A stretch of DNA of 64,000 nucleotides, taken from the NCBI GenBank assembly GCA_002709305.1, contig PAQM01000022.1:42495-106494 (forward strand), read 5' to 3'. The stretch comes from Crocinitomicaceae bacterium (lineage in GTDB: Bacteria > Bacteroidota > Bacteroidia > Flavobacteriales_D > Crocinitomicaceae). A program made the position numbers and the translations under genes. The notes under the pieces were generated by a model. The model had not been told where the DNA came from, searched no databases, and saw only the letters and a program-made list of their open reading frames with translations. Below are positions 62,359-64,000 of the stretch, one piece after another; the first letter of the stretch is position 1; each line of letters begins with the position of its first letter.

Positions 62359-63557
62359 TCTTTAATAATCATTTTCCTCTCCACTGTTCCATCATCATAT
62401 ATGTATAGAAGAGGTGTGTTAGGTTTAAATGGTGTTTCTCTGCCTAGTACATCAACAATCTTTATTAGTTGTTTAGGGGTGTTGTGTAGCTCACCCATGT
62501 TTGCAAAGCCTATGTATAGACAATCTGATGTATCACCACATTCATTAATATATATCGCCAAAGCATAATTTCCAGATTGAGTAGGAGTAAATGTGTTTCC
62601 TGTAGCTCCATTTATCATTGAGAAATTTGCATCACAATCTAGCCATTGGTATGCATCAGCAGTGTTAGTTGTAGATAGAGTTGTGCCATTAATAGTTACT
62701 GTAGGTTGAGGAACTGTAGCAATAATTGTTAGGTTAATAGTTATTGTAGAATCACAACCTGCAGCATTAGGGATGATAGCAGTATAGGTTCCAGAAGATG
62801 AATATACTTGTCCGTCAGGAGCAGTATAATCATTACAAACATATTTAGTTATCATAGAAGAATTATCACAGGAACAATCATTGTTACAGTCTGTACTAAA
62901 TGATGTTTGAGGGTCTATATAAAACCAATTATTATTTGAATAGTTAACATCATCTACTTCAATACATGTAAGATTTGGATTGTTGTCAGCATCAAACAAG
63001 GCAAAATTTATGTTTGTATTGTTGCCATTTTTAATGTTTAAGCACTCTAGTTGGTTATAATGACAATTCATAGAATAAAGACTAGGATTATTTGACAAAT
63101 CAAGTGATGTAATTAGGTTATTGCCACACGAGATCGAACTTAAAGATACATTGTTAGACACGTCTAATGATGCTAAGTTATTATAAAAACAATGTAGATT
63201 ATTTAGTAAAGGATTATTTGTTACATCTAATGAGGTTAAATTATTATTATTACAATGTAAGTTGATTAAAGAAGTGTTGTTAGAAAGATCAAGTGTTGTT
63301 AGATTATTATATGCACAATATAAACTATTTAAATTAGTAAATTCTTCTATTCCTGTTAAGTCTGAAATATTTAAAGATAAAACACTAATTGTCCCTGTAA
63401 ATGAACTTGCCTCACTAACTTGAATCTCACTATCCCCATTAATATTAATATTAGAGTTATTAACTAGATAGTTTTTAAAGTTAGCATCAGGGATATATAC
63501 ATTCTGCCCAAAACCAATCAAAGGAAATAATAATAGAATTAAAATTAAAGCTCGCAT
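62355..63557 (-). CDS. Leucine-rich-repeat cargo protein with short T9SS-type C-terminus
   Basis: 400 residues. Signal peptide (FPLIGFGQ), then NVYIPDANFKNYLV and about six tandem 21-residue LRR units (LTTLDLSNNTSLINLHCNNNN-type), then an Ig-like region (PTVTINGTTLSTTNTADAYQWLDCD), and a compact sorting-like tail (KQLIKIVDVLGRE...YIYDDGTVERKMIIKE). The same tail is on the protein at 58439-59032. An adhesin-like surface role is likely. Start ATG 63557 follows a -7 element. Confidence 0.85.
   Translation of the reverse strand: MRALILILLLFPLIGFGQNVYIPDANFKNYLVNNSNININGDSEIQVSEASSFTGTISVLSLNISDLTGIEEFTNLNSLYCAYNNLTTLDLSNNTSLINLHCNNNNLTSLDVTNNPLLNNLHCFYNNLASLDVSNNVSLSSISCGNNLITSLDLSNNPSLYSMNCHYNQLECLNIKNGNNTNINFALFDADNNPNLTCIEVDDVNYSNNNWFYIDPQTSFSTDCNNDCSCDNSSMITKYVCNDYTAPDGQVYSSSGTYTAIIPNAAGCDSTITINLTIIATVPQPTVTINGTTLSTTNTADAYQWLDCDANFSMINGATGNTFTPTQSGNYALAIYINECGDTSDCLYIGFANMGELHNTPKQLIKIVDVLGRETPFKPNTPLLYIYDDGTVERKMIIKE
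63059..63363 (-). repeat. LRR coding repeats
   Basis: Five to six tandem units of 63 nt (21 codons) coding LxxLDLSNNxxLxxLxCxxNN, seen as recurring AGATTATTA/TTATTATAA-type stretches on the + strand. They form the solenoid of the cargo protein. Confidence 0.75.
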
Positions 63558-63576
63558 AGTAGTTATTTTACGAATC

Positions 63577-63584
63577 CAAAGATA
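63577..63584 (-). promoter_or_regulatory. -7 promoter element of the LRR operon
   Basis: Minus-strand TATCTTTG, 19 nt before the ATG at 63557. Confidence 0.5.
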
Positions 63585-63616
63585 CCAAAAGAAGAGGAAA
63601 GATGCTGTAAATTAGT

Positions 63617-63830
63617 ATGTTAAAATATTAACATTTAAATGCAGATATTCACACCCAAAATAAATATGTTGAAATGTTAATTTAATTTTAATTTATGATA
63701 TACTATATATTCTTTTATTGATTTTTTTCTTTCTAAAAAAAGAAATAATATTAACATATTAACATATTTTTATATAAATATACTGAAAACTAGTAAGTTA
63801 TGAAAAACCATATTAACATATTTTTAACAT
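63617..63830. repeat. Cluster of seven TTAACAT/ATGTTAA heptamers
   Basis: Forward TTAACAT at 63628, 63751, 63759, 63813 and 63824; reverse ATGTTAA at 63617 and 63674. The first two form an exact inverted repeat (ATGTTAA-AATA-TTAACAT, 63617-63634); the pair at 63751/63759 is an 8-nt direct repeat. This looks like a multi-site binding region for a regulator. Confidence 0.5.
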
Positions 63831-63839
63831 ATTTATGTT

Positions 63840-64000
63840 AGAAATCAACATAAAAAAGGCATAATATAAATTATATACTGTTTTTAGAAAAAGTTCTCTG
63901 TTTTGGTTTTTTTAATTCATTATTAAAAATTTGTTTATTGGTTTTCATCTAAAAATATTTTGAGCTAAATATAGTATGGTTTATTACCCCAAATTGTTAA
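63840..64000. other. AT-rich right edge without a supported gene
   Basis: About 160 nt of A/T-rich DNA. No open frame of useful size, RNA motif or terminator seen; a gene may begin to the right. Confidence 0.55.

Noticed and set aside
1..64000. CRISPR arrays, insertion sequences, prophage or integrative-element genes, further tRNA or rRNA genes
   Set aside because: Looked for repeat-spacer patterns, transposase/integrase motifs and T-arm GGTTCGAATCC-like sequences; only the tRNA-Cys T-arm was found.

Overview
The window looks like chromosomal DNA of a member of the Bacteroidota, order Flavobacteriales, with a small AT-rich genome (perhaps a marine Crocinitomicaceae/Cryomorphaceae-type lineage; the family is inference). 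The main reasons are type IX secretion cargo with type A and type B C-terminal sorting domains, a PorP/SprF protein, the gliding lipoprotein GldH, Bacteroidota-type -7 promoter elements (TAnnTTTG), no obvious Shine-Dalgarno sites, and gene pairs known from this group (holB-ricT-gldH, dksA-like-lspA, DUF6427 near purD). Genes are packed tightly, with many 1-20 bp overlaps. Only one tRNA (Cys) was found, and no CRISPR array, insertion sequence or prophage.

Layout. 1-1320: 3' end of gltX, folB, tRNA-Cys with its promoter and terminator. 1320-3035: large secreted PKD protein. 3154-8923: a run of six same-strand genes (halogenase-like flavoenzyme, DUF1702-like protein, extended SDR, CPBP membrane protein, classical SDR, polytopic membrane protein) that looks like an undescribed biosynthetic operon. 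8906-10263: ECF sigma factor translationally coupled to a membrane protein that carries a type IX-like C-terminal domain. 10302-13755: rpiB, an orphan LytTR response regulator and RNase R, in visibly AT-richer DNA. 13835-14347: ferritin gene interrupted by one in-frame TAA. 14357-18178: a 1273-residue propeller/adenylate cyclase/HD fusion.

18175-22925: EamA transporter, holB, ricT, gldH and two envelope genes. 23072-27463: CotH-kinase type IX cargo with its PorP/SprF partner, and a conserved small membrane protein. 27545-33704: TPR lipoprotein, membrane proteins, Ig-like lipoprotein, DUF3089 hydrolase and two related small lipoproteins. 33858-37063: pheS, ytxJ, glutaminyl cyclase, ftsE. 37215-41976: giant TPR protein and an outer-membrane barrel. 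41995-48922: lspA, dksA-like, DUF6427, purQ, purD, CNNM/CBS protein, propeller protein, HAD phosphatase.

49015-54883: beta-barrel protein and a surface-glycan group (GNAT, polytopic glycosyltransferase, GT4/DUF1972, formyltransferase, polysaccharide deacetylase). 54935-59032: type IX cargo and secreted proteins. 59033-64000: small membrane proteins, fatty acid desaturase, a leucine-rich-repeat cargo protein, and an AT-rich right edge with seven copies of one heptamer.

Most promising for follow-up: the six-gene cluster at 3154-8923, the sigma/anti-sigma pair whose anti-sigma ends in a type IX-like domain, the cyclase-HD fusion, the ferritin nonsense codon, the structured intergenic element at 59108-59205, and the many very short or absent 5' leaders predicted from -7 elements.
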